Source of the DNA: a virus
Length of the DNA: 64,000 nt
Virus record (IMG/VR): IMGVR_UViG_3300010354_000051
Location: 54,720-118,719 of that record
Direction: 5' to 3' (one strand)
Program-made: the position numbers and the translations under genes
The notes under the pieces: model-generated
The model's database searches: none
What the model was told of the DNA's origin: nothing
The model's input: only the letters and a program-made list of their open reading frames with translations
Shown: piece by piece, positions 34,611 through 43,682 of the stretch
Layout: every line of letters begins with the position of its first letter
Numbering within the stretch: the first letter of the stretch is position 1

Positions 34611-37439
34611 TTGGCTAATCAAGTCACCGTTAATGCAGCTACCCTAAATCGTCCGGGAGTTTTTGTTACCCAGACGGCCACTGGTGGTCTGCCACAGCCT
34701 ATCGCAAGCCATGCCGTAGCGTACCTGTTCGGTACTACTGCGGCCGATGAATACTATGAAGGCAATGCGGAAGGCATTTATTCCCCCTACCTACCTTACA
34801 CTCTAACCCAAGTAGCCTCTGAGCAGGATTTTTTGGCTAAGACTGGTGGTAGCAAACCTGTTGGTAGCCCTGGAGCACTAACTACTTACGACTCGGTCAA
34901 AGCATTTTTTGACAACGTAGGCACTAATGGGATCCTTTACTTCAGTAGAGTTACCCCAACCCCCGAAACAGTAATCGATCTGAGCCTGAGCGGTGCTGGT
35001 GCAGGATATAATGCGTTTGCGATCAAGGTAAACGGCAGATACTTCGGCACTCCGATTGGTGTGAACGATGTAGACGGCGATGAGATCAGAGTTATCTCTA
35101 CGACCGCTCTGGACGTGGTAGATAATGCTAGAGACCTTTTCGTTTTTCTGTCCGGTACAGACTCCGATGACTTCTCCAGCTTCTATCAAGTAGAGCAAAC
35201 TGCAACAGAAGCCACTCAGGCCAAGTTCAGAATCTTCTCCAGAGACAATACTCTGCTCCCTGAAGTTGAGAGATTTGTCGCTTATCAGTTTAGCGACACT
35301 TCCTACCTCAACCCGCTCAGCCTCAACACCAGCAACGTAGTAAAACTCTACACCTCGGTAAAAGAGATCAACTTCCGTTGCAATAGCAGAGAGATCGCAA
35401 CGGGTGAAGGCATCCTCTATATCGACGGTTCGGCCCTCAGCCTGTACGTCCAGGCCGCCAACGACGCTGTCTCCGGCACTTACGATCCGTCAGTAGATCA
35501 GTCAGACATTATCGTTGACTATCTGCTCGATCAGGGTGTCTATACCGCTGACACCGCTATTCCCGATGACAAGATTATCGCAGTTAGCAAGGACTTTAGC
35601 TCGGGTGCTGGCAGTGGTGACAAGTGGCTAGACGTTAATGCGGTGTACTGGAGATATGATCTGGGCACGACCACCTTTGCAAAAATCGTATCCGGTTCTA
35701 ATAGCGCTGTTCCCACCGGCTCGGTAACGACCACGGGCGGAGTTACTACTCGCACAGGCTATCTTCCCGACTCGGTTCAGGTGTTCTATGTGTCTGTGGC
35801 TGGAGAGAACCGGGCAATTATTGTCAATGGCGCCACTCCTAGCGAACTAACTGTAAACCTGAAAAACGAGCTTGTAGCTATCCTGGCCGAAAAAGGTCTA
35901 GCTCAGTATTACGACCTGGAAGCAGTAACGACCAATGCCAACTACAGCGGCACTTCCTACGCCCCTAATAATGGCTACGGAGTGAGCAACCTGATCTCAG
36001 TAGCCGGTGCGCCGTTTATCCGCCCGGATATTGAAGAGATTGCACTGTCAGGTACTTTGGCTATTTCTTCCGGTACTGTTACTGGCTCGAACACTAAGTT
36101 CACTGAAGAGCTAGGTGTAGGCAGTGTGTTTGTTGCTAACGGGACCAGATTCACTGTAACTGCCCTTACCAGCGACACAGCCCTGACGGTTACCCCGTCT
36201 ACCGTAACCGTCGCCTCTGGCTCTAGCGCTAGCTTGGACAAGTCCTTAGCCAATGGCTTCTTCTCCCATGACTATGTGCTGCGTGTCCGTATCACGGCTA
36301 AAAATGGTCTGGTAAGCCCGGTTCTGGCTGGTACTAATCGCCAGGGTCTAGTCGACCAGAACGTGGTCAAACTGACCTCGGTTGCTGAGAATGTTGGTTA
36401 TAGCAGCTATAAGCTGACTTCATCCGCCAAAGCTCAGGACTTTGTCTACGGCATTGAAAAGAGCATGACGGATACTTACTATTCGCCAGGCTTCCTGCTA
36501 GCCCCTGAGGCATATAGCTCATTGTCCTACAGCGCTGGTTCTGACATCGCTTCCAGAAGCGAAGGTATGAGAGAAAGACTGAAAGTTACCCAGTCCTTGA
36601 TCTCCGCTGCTGAAGGCCGGTTCGGTTCGACTGAAGGTATCAGCAACACTCAACATGTCGCACTGATTGACTGCGGCGGTGATTCGGAAATCCTTCCTCA
36701 TGCCCAGGAAGAGCTAGATCTGATCAAAAAGAGCGCAGGTTCATTCTATGGCCATGCCTCCTTCTTCGCTCCGTACATCAAAAACCTTGATGATAGATAT
36801 GTACCCGCTAGCGGTTTCGTAGCTGGTATCGCCTGCGGCAGATACATTAACGAAGGTTTCCAACAGCCTCCCGCTGGTGCCAGATACCCGCTACGCGGAG
36901 CTACCGGTCTCAAGTTCAACATTACTGCCCAGCAGCAGGAAGTCACCTATTCCCTAGGTCTGAACCCAATCCGGTCTCTGCCTAACCGTGGCATTGTTGT
37001 TTGGGGTTCGCGAACCCTTTCTAGCAGCCCGCTGTTCCGATTTGTCAATACTCGAGTCATACTCAACGTATTGATTGATGTGATGAACAGAAGCTTTGAC
37101 GACTTGCTGTTTGAGAATATTGATAGCGCGGGTACGGTTTACTCCAGAGTGAAATCGATCGCGTCTCAAGTACTCAACCAGTTCTACCGCCAAGGTGCTC
37201 TGTTTGGCAACAGACCTGAGCAAGCATACCTAGTCGTATGTGACGATTCCAACAACTCCACAACTCTACTCGAACAGGGTACAGTTCGTATGGATGCGTA
37301 TGTGGCTACTAGCCCGACCCTGGAGAGACTGGCTATTACAATTGCCAGAACTCCCGCCGGTCAGGTAGCCCTGTTGGCCGACTCGTTCAGTAGAAACGAG
37401 GAAAGATTTGCTGCGTTCCTGAGCGCTACTAACCTGTAA
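34611..37439 (+). CDS. Tail sheath protein
   Basis: 942 residues forming the contractile outer tail. The N-terminus (LNRPGVFVTQTATGGLP) has the 'PGVYV.E' start typical of sheaths. The C-terminal third has RSLPNRGIVVWGSRTLS, then VNTRVILNVLIDVMNRS, FENID, and the terminal strand in EQGTVRMDAYVATSPTLERL. It is larger than the common ~480-660 residues, owing to inserted domains around ~100-600, one with a GTLAISSGTVTGSNTKFTEE module. The start is TTG with GGAG 8 bases upstream. The codons look well adapted, as for an abundant protein. Confidence 0.85.
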   Translation: MANQVTVNAATLNRPGVFVTQTATGGLPQPIASHAVAYLFGTTAADEYYEGNAEGIYSPYLPYTLTQVASEQDFLAKTGGSKPVGSPGALTTYDSVKAFFDNVGTNGILYFSRVTPTPETVIDLSLSGAGAGYNAFAIKVNGRYFGTPIGVNDVDGDEIRVISTTALDVVDNARDLFVFLSGTDSDDFSSFYQVEQTATEATQAKFRIFSRDNTLLPEVERFVAYQFSDTSYLNPLSLNTSNVVKLYTSVKEINFRCNSREIATGEGILYIDGSALSLYVQAANDAVSGTYDPSVDQSDIIVDYLLDQGVYTADTAIPDDKIIAVSKDFSSGAGSGDKWLDVNAVYWRYDLGTTTFAKIVSGSNSAVPTGSVTTTGGVTTRTGYLPDSVQVFYVSVAGENRAIIVNGATPSELTVNLKNELVAILAEKGLAQYYDLEAVTTNANYSGTSYAPNNGYGVSNLISVAGAPFIRPDIEEIALSGTLAISSGTVTGSNTKFTEELGVGSVFVANGTRFTVTALTSDTALTVTPSTVTVASGSSASLDKSLANGFFSHDYVLRVRITAKNGLVSPVLAGTNRQGLVDQNVVKLTSVAENVGYSSYKLTSSAKAQDFVYGIEKSMTDTYYSPGFLLAPEAYSSLSYSAGSDIASRSEGMRERLKVTQSLISAAEGRFGSTEGISNTQHVALIDCGGDSEILPHAQEELDLIKKSAGSFYGHASFFAPYIKNLDDRYVPASGFVAGIACGRYINEGFQQPPAGARYPLRGATGLKFNITAQQQEVTYSLGLNPIRSLPNRGIVVWGSRTLSSSPLFRFVNTRVILNVLIDVMNRSFDDLLFENIDSAGTVYSRVKSIASQVLNQFYRQGALFGNRPEQAYLVVCDDSNNSTTLLEQGTVRMDAYVATSPTLERLAITIARTPAGQVALLADSFSRNEERFAAFLSATNL

Positions 37440-37441
37440 TC

Positions 37442-39001
37442 ATGGCTCGCAGATTTCGCCAACAACCCGAAATAGTTCTCAACTCTGAGAAGCCCTTGAC
37501 AGAACAACAGCCCAGACGGGTTGTATATGTCGAGATGTTTCGGGCCGGCCCGCAGATCAGTTCTACGGGTCAGAAGATGGTGTTTTCGGAAGAAGACCTT
37601 GATCAGGTAGTGAATAGCTACCGGCCAACCAAACACGAAGCACCATTAATTATCGGCCATGACCAAGATGACAGTACACCTGCTCTAGGTCATGTCCGAG
37701 AAGTTTGGCGGAAGGGCAAATCTCTGTGGGGTAAGGTAGAACTTACCCCTAAAGCAGAAAAACTAATCCGAGACGGGGTGTTCAAAAAGGTAAGTAGCTC
37801 GTTCTACTTGCCCGATGCGGACACTAATCCCACTCCGGGTAGTCTGTCCCTTCGCCATCTCGGACTTGTGTCCATACCGGCGGTAAAAGGACTCACAGCC
37901 TTTTCCGAAACCCTACCCGAAGGCTCGATTACAATAACTCCAAGGGAGTCTTCTATTTCATTTCAAGAAAATCACCCAACTATGGCTAGAAGAAAAACCG
38001 AAGCCCCCAAGCAGCAAGTTGTCGATCACGCTGACGGCAAGGGGATGACCATTAATGTGAATATTAATGGTGTTAAGGCTAATGAGCCGGACGAAGTAAA
38101 CGAAGCCGGCTTTGAAACCCAGAATACGGGCGCTGCTGCTCCGTATGACATGGAATATGGGGATGACATGAACCCTGAATCTCCCGCACCCGGTCAGGTC
38201 GATCCGAGCCTTCAGCGAACCGACATGGTCGAAGGGCCTGATGGTGGCGGCGACATGGGCGATGAGAGCGATGGCCAGGGCGACCCGATTCCGCCCGATG
38301 GCGAAGGCCCGGACGGTGACCAGGGCGATTCCGGCCCGGACGACAGCGGTGTGGACGACATGTCCGGTGACGACGACGAGAAAGTTGCTTCAGATCTCGC
38401 CTCTAAGTACACCGAAGAACAGCTCATTATGGCCCTGTACCAGCTTGCTCAGTCTTCCAGCAATATGGCTGAAGATTGCAACATGCCCGGTTATAGCGAA
38501 GAAGAGCCTGGTGAAGAAGAGGTTTACACGGCGGAGTTCTCTGAGACTCCCGACCCTCTAGCTGAGAAAGTTGCCCAGCTTGAAGAAGAACTAGCCACTC
38601 AAAAGCGTGCTATGAGACAAAAAGAAATCTCTGATTTCTGTGAGACTCTGTACGATGATGGTAAGTTGACTCCCCAGGTTGTTTCCAGTGGCGATCTTGT
38701 TCGCTTTATGGAGACCTTGAACTCCAAGAACAGTGTGAACTTTAGCGAAAGCGGCAAAGTTTCCCAGTTCGAGTTCATGAAGTCTATGCTGGACAGCCTG
38801 CCCTCCATGGTCAGCTTCAGCGAAGTTGCAACTCAAGCCAGTGCTCCGAAGAAAGCTAAGCCGGTTCGGCCCAATGCCGAAGGTTATGTTTACGACGAGC
38901 GCAATTCCGAATTGCACTCCAAGGCTCTGAGCTACGCAGAGAAGAACAATACGGACTATATGTCCGCCCTAAGACTCGTCATCTCTGACGAAATTGACTG
39001 A
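37442..39001 (+). CDS. Prohead protease and scaffold (Mu I-like)
   Basis: 519 residues. The N-terminal ~170 match the Mu I-protein/phage capsid protease family: RRVVYVEMFRAGPQIS, then APLIIGHDQDDSTPALGHV (conserved His), LWGKVELTPKAEKLIRDGVF and FKKVSSSFYLPD (conserved Ser pair). Residues ~220-330 are an extremely acidic Asp/Gly-rich linker, and ~360-420 form a coiled coil, as expected for a fused scaffolding domain. It would cleave scaffold and capsid proteins during head maturation. It starts 2 bases after the sheath stop and precedes the capsid genes. Confidence 0.8.
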   Translation: MARRFRQQPEIVLNSEKPLTEQQPRRVVYVEMFRAGPQISSTGQKMVFSEEDLDQVVNSYRPTKHEAPLIIGHDQDDSTPALGHVREVWRKGKSLWGKVELTPKAEKLIRDGVFKKVSSSFYLPDADTNPTPGSLSLRHLGLVSIPAVKGLTAFSETLPEGSITITPRESSISFQENHPTMARRKTEAPKQQVVDHADGKGMTINVNINGVKANEPDEVNEAGFETQNTGAAAPYDMEYGDDMNPESPAPGQVDPSLQRTDMVEGPDGGGDMGDESDGQGDPIPPDGEGPDGDQGDSGPDDSGVDDMSGDDDEKVASDLASKYTEEQLIMALYQLAQSSSNMAEDCNMPGYSEEEPGEEEVYTAEFSETPDPLAEKVAQLEEELATQKRAMRQKEISDFCETLYDDGKLTPQVVSSGDLVRFMETLNSKNSVNFSESGKVSQFEFMKSMLDSLPSMVSFSEVATQASAPKKAKPVRPNAEGYVYDERNSELHSKALSYAEKNNTDYMSALRLVISDEID

Positions 39002-39006
39002 AGCCT

Positions 39007-39015
39007 GTTGAAGGC
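39007..39015 (+). promoter_or_regulatory. Variant motif GTTGAAGGC before the capsid genes
   Basis: Plus-strand GTTGAAGGC, then TTAT and TAG, directly after the protease stop and 151 bases before the decoration-protein ATG. One mismatch to consensus. Confidence 0.4.
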
Positions 39016-39044
39016 TTATTAGCTGATCAGTGTAACAACGGTTG

Positions 39045-39062
39045 GGGGAGAGTAATCTCCCC
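39045..39062 (+). terminator. Hairpin GGGGAGA-GTAA-TCTCCCC in capsid-gene leader
   Basis: A perfect 7-base stem with a 4-base loop, followed only by TTAT. A second hairpin (CAGATAG-CTGAGA-CTATCTG, 39070-39089) follows. Either an attenuating or terminating structure, or RNA-stabilising leader hairpins for the abundant capsid mRNAs. Confidence 0.45.
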
Positions 39063-39166
39063 TTATCGGCAGATAGCTGAGACTATCTGTTCTGGTTACA
39101 CAGAGTAGTAGAAATACTATCAACTGATCGGGACGATCAATCTAACTCACACGGAGACTTAACTAC

Positions 39167-39880
39167 ATGGCGACTGATCCTCGTTACATGTCGTTCGACC
39201 ACCAGTATGTAGAGACCGTAACCGTCTCTGATGCTACCGCTCTACTTAATGGTGTAGAACGATGCCGGTTTGTTAAGAGAACTGGCGCTTACCCTGTTGC
39301 CGGTGGCTATGCCGCTGGCGTGAACATCTACCGTATTTACGGTCAAGGTGAACTGACTGACAAAGGCTATCAGGTTGTCGAATCTGATATGACCGCTCTT
39401 ACTGGTACTCTGTCTATCAGCACCGCTGGTGTTGTGACCGGAGCCGGTACTAATTTCGATCCGCAAATGCCTGTCGGCACTACGATCAAAATTGGTGCGA
39501 ATCTTTACCGGGTTATGAGTGTAGCTAGCGACACTAGCGCTACCGTATCTCCCGCCCCTGCTACTTCCATTTCCGGCGCTACTGCCTATATCTGGCCTGG
39601 TACTTGGGATGGTAAGTTTAACCCCAGCACTACCCCTAACAAGCCTGGCGTATTCCCGTACCAGGGCCTGATGAGTGTGGTAACGACTGGTATTGCCATT
39701 GTCGAAGTAGATTCAGCTTCTACTTTCGCTGTAGACGACGCTGTTTATTCCACCACTTCCGGTACTGCTTCTAGCACTGCTGGCTCGGGTGTAGTGATGG
39801 GTCGCTGCTTGGATGTAATCAGCGCTGCTGGTGCTGGTCAATACATTCGGGTGAAGCTCGGCAACGAGACTGGCGCCTGA
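39167..39880 (+). CDS. Head decoration / capsid-associated protein
   Basis: 237 residues, Gly/Ala/Thr-rich and beta-rich, starting MATDPRYMSFDHQYVETVTV. The C-terminal part (ASTFAVDDAVYSTTSG, then GSGVVMGRCLDVISAAGAG) matches the DUF2190/decoration-like pattern. The middle has a GTLSISTAGVVTGAGTNFDP module similar to one in the sheath. Placement between protease and major capsid gene is the classic slot for a decoration protein. GGAG lies upstream of the ATG. Confidence 0.7.
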   Translation: MATDPRYMSFDHQYVETVTVSDATALLNGVERCRFVKRTGAYPVAGGYAAGVNIYRIYGQGELTDKGYQVVESDMTALTGTLSISTAGVVTGAGTNFDPQMPVGTTIKIGANLYRVMSVASDTSATVSPAPATSISGATAYIWPGTWDGKFNPSTTPNKPGVFPYQGLMSVVTTGIAIVEVDSASTFAVDDAVYSTTSGTASSTAGSGVVMGRCLDVISAAGAGQYIRVKLGNETGA

Positions 39881-39911
39881 ATCTAATTCTTTTCACTAAG
39901 GGAAAATCATC

Positions 39912-41813
39912 ATGATGAATCTTGATCAGGTAAGGGTAATTGACCCCATCCTAACTCAGCTAGCACAAGGTTAATTGTAGCCGTGCCAAAAAGAAATTTT
40001 TGGTATTATAAAGGGGTGAATTGCTGGAAAGCCTAAATCTCTTTGGTTATGGAAACTGTGTATGAGCAATTTATCGAGCATTGTCGCTTGATAGAAGAAA
40101 CAGATAAAGTGTCTGGGGTCTATATGGAAAAACACCACATTTTGCCCAGACATTCTGGAGGAACAAATGAAAAACAAAACCTCATTTATCTCACCAGAAA
40201 AAATCACATTCTAGCTCATTACTACAGATGGATAGCTTACAACTCTAAACCTGACAGGTTAGCTTACCTTTTTATGAGGGGAGACATAACTGGAGAGGCT
40301 AAGAGAGAAGCTAGTAAACTCGCACAAAAAACCTGGACATTTGAAAAAAGGTCTGCATGCTCTAAAAAAGCCTATCAGACTATGCTTAAAAGAAAATCGG
40401 GGATTGCTGCTAGGGGAGAAACTTGGAGACAAAATGTCTCAAAAGCCTCTAAGAAAAACATCCTCCAAAACAGAAAGAGCAGATTTACGAATAAAACAGT
40501 TAGTCTGCAAAACTGTTCTTTTAGGTTTAAACATGGATCCAGGGTCCTTTTTATAAATCAAAAGGACTTTTCTGACTTTTCAGAAACTAGCAAATACCTG
40601 TGTGTTTTGTTGGGAATAAAAGTTAAGAAAAGTGAGCACTTAAAGTTTATAAGACTAGTGCGCGGCGAAAGAAAAGTATTCCATGGCATCAAAGTAGACA
40701 TGGTGATCAGCAGCCAAGCCGAGAATGGGCAAAGTTTTCTCGGAAGGTTCAGAGACTAGGAGAATGAGTCCCAACAATAATTTCTCCCACGAGTGCCCCT
40801 CAGCCTCAAGGCTGAAGATATAGTCCGAACTTACAGGAAACTGTAAGAAGTAGAAGATAAAGAGCTTCTACGATAACATTCTGTACAAGAACGCTGACGG
40901 TGTAGCTACCTTCTTCGCTCCTTCCGTTTCCATGAACGTTAGAGCGGGTAGAACTTTGGTATTCGGTAAGGAGGCTTTTGCCGCTCAGAACTTCCTACGT
41001 TCTCCCGGCACTAACATCCAGAAGATCCAGAACCAATTCGGCACTCGGAGCTTCGCTCTTCGTCAAGAAGCCATTAGCTGGGAAATTGCCGAAGAAGTAG
41101 CCGCTGAGGCTAAGAATGGTGCTGCGGCTATCGACCTTCGCGCCTATGCCGCCAAGGACGCCGCTAACCGTCTAATGCAGTCTTGGGAAATCCAAGTAGC
41201 TGCTAAAGTCCAAGACATTACTCAGTACGAGACCGGTAACGTACTCGATCTGGCCACTTACAACGGTGGTGCTGATCAGTTCAACAACCCGACCTCTGAT
41301 GTGGAAGTCCTAATGGACGCCATGAGAGAGCAAATTCGTAGCCAGATTGGTTGCTATCCCAACAAGCTCGTTCTCTCTCCCGAAGCCTTTAACGCCCTCA
41401 AGCGTAACAAGCGTATTCGTGACTTCATGCAGCGCGGTATTCTTGTCAACGAGAAGACTCTGGCCGAGATCTTTGGTCTTGACGAAATCCGCGTCGCCCG
41501 TCGTCTGAAGCTGAACCAGAACACTGGTGAACTCGAGAATATCTACAGCAATGTCGCTATTCTGTTCTACCATCCTTCCAGCTCAACTGACGGTTTCACC
41601 CCCGCCCTCGATGCGAACTATGGTAATCCGGCCTTTGGGTATACCTATACCCTGTCCGGCTATCCTATCGCTACTCCCGAGCGCTTTAACGTCGAGCGTC
41701 GCACCTTCACTGGTGACATTCTTGTCGAGCGTTCATTCGAGCTTGTTGGCATGGGCGAAACTGGCCGTTGCGGTGCCGGTGCTGTCTTCCTCAACCCCGT
41801 AGGCACTTACTGA
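39912..41813 (+). CDS. Major capsid protein, split by a group I intron (exons 39912-39971 and 40863-41813)
   Basis: Exon 1 encodes ~20 residues (MMNLDQVRVIDPILTQLAQG) and runs into a stop at 39972. Exon 2 opens as SFYDNILYKNADGVATFFAP and continues through IQKIQNQFGTRSFALRQEAI and LVLSPEAFNALKRNKRI, typical of HK97-fold capsid proteins. Joining at 39971/40863 keeps frame (60 + 951 bases) and gives 336 residues. It places a U at the 5' exon end and a G at the intron end, as group I chemistry requires. AAGGGA precedes the tandem ATGs (39912 or 39915). The gene ends before a strong terminator. Confidence 0.8.
39972..40862 (+). ncRNA. Group I self-splicing intron in the major capsid gene
   Basis: An 891-base intron. 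The first bases, TAATTG after exon GGT, match the start of the T4 td intron as I recall it. GAATTGCTGGAAAGCC at about 40018-40034 resembles the P3/P4 region. AAGATATAGTCC at 40815-40826 is the usual group IA P7 3' strand. A CTTACAG-GAAA-CTGTAAG hairpin (40830-40847) is a likely P9. The HNH gene occupies a loop between these core halves. Exact splice sites are inferred from frame and from the U/G rules. Confidence 0.8.
40049..40759 (+). CDS. HNH homing endonuclease inside the capsid-gene intron
   Basis: 236 residues from ATG 40049. The N-terminal HNH motif is clear: MEKHHILPRHSGGTNEKQNL, then IYLTRKNHILAHYYRW, with the His pair, Asn and final His in place. The C-terminal ~150 residues are Lys-rich and probably bind DNA. 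Such enzymes cut intronless copies of the gene to spread the intron. The gene's coding bias is more A-rich (many AAA Lys codons) than the flanking capsid exons, consistent with separate origin. Confidence 0.85.
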   Translation: METVYEQFIEHCRLIEETDKVSGVYMEKHHILPRHSGGTNEKQNLIYLTRKNHILAHYYRWIAYNSKPDRLAYLFMRGDITGEAKREASKLAQKTWTFEKRSACSKKAYQTMLKRKSGIAARGETWRQNVSKASKKNILQNRKSRFTNKTVSLQNCSFRFKHGSRVLFINQKDFSDFSETSKYLCVLLGIKVKKSEHLKFIRLVRGERKVFHGIKVDMVISSQAENGQSFLGRFRD

Positions 41814-41840
41814 GCCTAGCCCCTAACAAGAGCTAATTAC

Positions 41841-41866
41841 GCCCGCCCTAATAGGCGGGCTTTTTT
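41841..41866 (+). terminator. Intrinsic terminator after major capsid gene
   Basis: GCCCGCC-CTAATA-GGCGGGC followed by six T: a perfect 7-base GC stem, 6-base loop and T-run. It ends the capsid unit and abuts the promoter-like element at 41867. Confidence 0.9.
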
Positions 41867-41875
41867 GTTGAAAGC
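41867..41875 (+). promoter_or_regulatory. Late-promoter-like motif GTTGAAAGC (rightward)
   Basis: GTTGAAAGC, then AGCT and TAGAG, 24 bases before the ATG at 41900 and immediately after the terminator's T-run. Confidence 0.55.
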
Positions 41876-41899
41876 AGCTTAGAGATCTATTTAATAGAT

Positions 41900-42691
41900 A
41901 TGCCACTTTACACTCCACCTCCAGACTCTTTCGGAGTAGCTAACAACTGTACCCCGGCTACAGTTGACTACTTTATAGAGGTGTTCGGGTTTAATGAGGC
42001 TCTTGAGCTATCCAGATTAGAAGACCCGACTGCAAACACAATAAACTATAACAGAATTCAAACAGCGTTAAATGATTCTGCCGTACTGATTAATAACTAT
42101 ATCGAAACTGCTCCGCCCCAGGGGAAACTGCTAATCGCAGGGTCTTACAGAAGGACTCAGGCAACTATTGCCAGATGGTATCTAGACACACTGCGGCCTA
42201 GAGAACAAGTCATATACGCTTACGAAACCGCCCTAAAACAGCTCGAATTATGGTCTAGTAAAGCGTCTCCTTCAGCCGGATTGAAATGGCAAGAGGCTTA
42301 TCGGTACTGGACTGGTGGTTGCTCTATGGTAATGACCAATACCCAGAGAGACCGATCATTCACTGATACATCACTAGCGAGGTGGGAGATGAGATGGGGT
42401 ACTAACAACAGATGGAACCCGTACAAGAGAAAAGACGCTGTGGTTATTGATAATGTAGCTAGTAGACAACCTAGCGGATCTATTGACAGAAAAAATGTCA
42501 CGCTGATTGGTGATTCGACCCTGGCTGTAAACAGACTATTTGACGAATTGGAGACAACCAGGGACCTGGCCTCGTTCTCCGATACTCAAGACGCTGCTAC
42601 ACCGGTCGAAGGAGATGTCCTGATTGTTAAGGACACAGATGGCAACATAACCACTTATGACGGTGGTCTACAAGAATCGGACACTTTCTAA
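41900..42691 (+). CDS. Head-tail connector, DUF1320 / Mu gp36-like
   Basis: 263 residues; the first ~150 match the DUF1320 pattern. It opens with ATVDYFIEVFGFNEALELSR, then INYNRIQTALNDSAVLINNY, then LLIAGSYRRTQATIARWYL and an AYETALKQLELW helix. Mu gp36 family proteins act at the head completion or neck. The C-terminal ~100 residues are an extension with SFTDTSLARWEMRWGTNNRW and an acidic tail. It follows the capsid gene, as in Mu-like order. Confidence 0.7.
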   Translation: MPLYTPPPDSFGVANNCTPATVDYFIEVFGFNEALELSRLEDPTANTINYNRIQTALNDSAVLINNYIETAPPQGKLLIAGSYRRTQATIARWYLDTLRPREQVIYAYETALKQLELWSSKASPSAGLKWQEAYRYWTGGCSMVMTNTQRDRSFTDTSLARWEMRWGTNNRWNPYKRKDAVVIDNVASRQPSGSIDRKNVTLIGDSTLAVNRLFDELETTRDLASFSDTQDAATPVEGDVLIVKDTDGNITTYDGGLQESDTF

Positions 42692-42692
42692 C

Positions 42693-43043
42693 ATGTCACT
42701 TAACCAGCCCTACGGTTACGACCCGTTCAACCCAGCCCAGCCTGGCGGTGCCGGACTGCTAACCATACTACCAAACTCCTCCGGAAGCGCTTGCAGTTAC
42801 AACTCTTCCGGACTGCAAGGACTTAACCATTCCTCATTCGGGGTGTTTCCCGACTCGACTCCTTACAAGCAGTCGGCTAGCGAGCTGCGTCAGTATATTA
42901 TCGCACTGGAAGGGACTAGAAAGCTTAGGGATCTGTCCGATGTAAACTTTACCCGGTCTCCACAACCTGACGACCTGCTAGCGTATAACTACACCACAGG
43001 GTATTGGGAACTGGTAGATTTTATTTCAGGGGGAGAGTTTTAA
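42693..43043 (+). CDS. Small virion protein
   Basis: 116 residues from ATG 42693, one base after the connector gene ends. Pro/Gly/Ser-rich N-terminus (MSLNQPYGYDPFNPAQPGGA). The C-terminus (LRDLSDVNFTRSPQPDDLLA, then YNYTTGYWELVDF) resembles a beta module common in phage structural proteins ('L.DLsDV....p.dgd.L.yn...g.W'). Function in neck or fibre attachment is uncertain. Its end overlaps the convergent deaminase gene by 18 bases. Confidence 0.65.
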   Translation: MSLNQPYGYDPFNPAQPGGAGLLTILPNSSGSACSYNSSGLQGLNHSSFGVFPDSTPYKQSASELRQYIIALEGTRKLRDLSDVNFTRSPQPDDLLAYNYTTGYWELVDFISGGEF

Positions 43044-43439
43044 TTCTTCCCATTTGCCTCCGTCAGTCGAATAATAAACTCTTTTCACACCCGATTCGGA
43101 TATGGCCAGTTGGCATGCCGGGCAGGGCTTAGACAAGCACAACTTATTTGCCTTGTTGACTCGACCAACAATCAACGTGTCGGCCCTTACTCGAGATTTA
43201 ATCAAGGCCCTGATCTCGGCATGAAGAGAGACTCGGTAAGGTTGTCCGACTCTGGCCGCAAAATTAGATTGGATAGGATGTGTCTTACCCTCTAGGTTAG
43301 TAGTACTGACTACTACTCTACCTTTCTTTAGCAATACGCATCCTACTCTCCGAGCAGAGGGTGAGGACATTGCCAACACCCTTACCTGCTCGGACATTTT
43401 GTCAGCTACGAGCTGAACTTTTTCGCTTCGATCAGACAC
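43026..43439 (-). CDS. Cytidine / deoxycytidylate deaminase-like protein
   Basis: 137 residues. Zinc-site motifs are intact: His73-Ala-Glu75 in VSLHAEIRALIK (ligand plus proton-shuttling Glu) and Cys106/Cys109 in KPCPACQLAI. This size and spacing fit a free dCMP or cytidine deaminase; dCMP deaminase would supply dUMP for thymidylate synthesis. Residues VGCVLLKKGRVVVST form the usual first strands. The start is probably GTG at 43439, overlapping the upstream gene by 34 bases. Substrate specificity cannot be read by eye, and an RNA-editing type is also possible. Confidence 0.75.
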   Translation of the reverse strand: MSDRSEKVQLVADKMSEQVRVLAMSSPSARRVGCVLLKKGRVVVSTTNLEGKTHPIQSNFAARVGQPYRVSLHAEIRALIKSRVRADTLIVGRVNKANKLCLSKPCPACQLAISESGVKRVYYSTDGGKWEELKLSP

Positions 43440-43618
43440 AAATTACCCCAGCTAAGAATGTCCTGTTGACGGAAGTATTTTGAGACCGGGACTAGCTTCT
43501 GAAAGACGCATTCGTCTGTCTCAATATCCACCATTTTTAACACTCCGACAACATCGGACTCTTTCTCGACAAAGCAGCGCCACTTTTCATCTAAAGTGTT
43601 TTCCCAAAAGGTGGTCAT
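43406..43618 (-). CDS. Hypothetical protein upstream of deaminase
   Basis: 70 residues from ATG 43618 with a good ribosome site (AAGGGAGA). It reads MTTFWENTLDEKWRCFVEKE and ends in a helical WGNLCLIEAKKFSS. No recognised motif. It forms a two-gene minus-strand unit with the deaminase, embedded in a rightward structural region. It may be a small metabolic or regulatory companion. Confidence 0.55.
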   Translation of the reverse strand: MTTFWENTLDEKWRCFVEKESDVVGVLKMVDIETDECVFQKLVPVSKYFRQQDILSWGNLCLIEAKKFSS

Positions 43619-43653
43619 GATTTTCTCCCTTGCCAATATTTTAACAAAAAACC

Positions 43654-43662
43654 GTTGAAAGC
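43654..43662 (+). promoter_or_regulatory. Late-promoter-like motif GTTGAAAGC (rightward)
   Basis: GTTGAAAGC, then TCGA and AAGAG, 20 bases before the ATG at 43683. Confidence 0.5.
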
Positions 43663-43682
43663 TCGAAAGAGAACGAATATCA

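Noticed and set aside
40932-41813. Major capsid protein starting at the internal ATG 40932
   Set aside because: The intron explains the missing N-terminus; the frame upstream (SFYDNILYKNADGVATFF) is clearly part of the protein.
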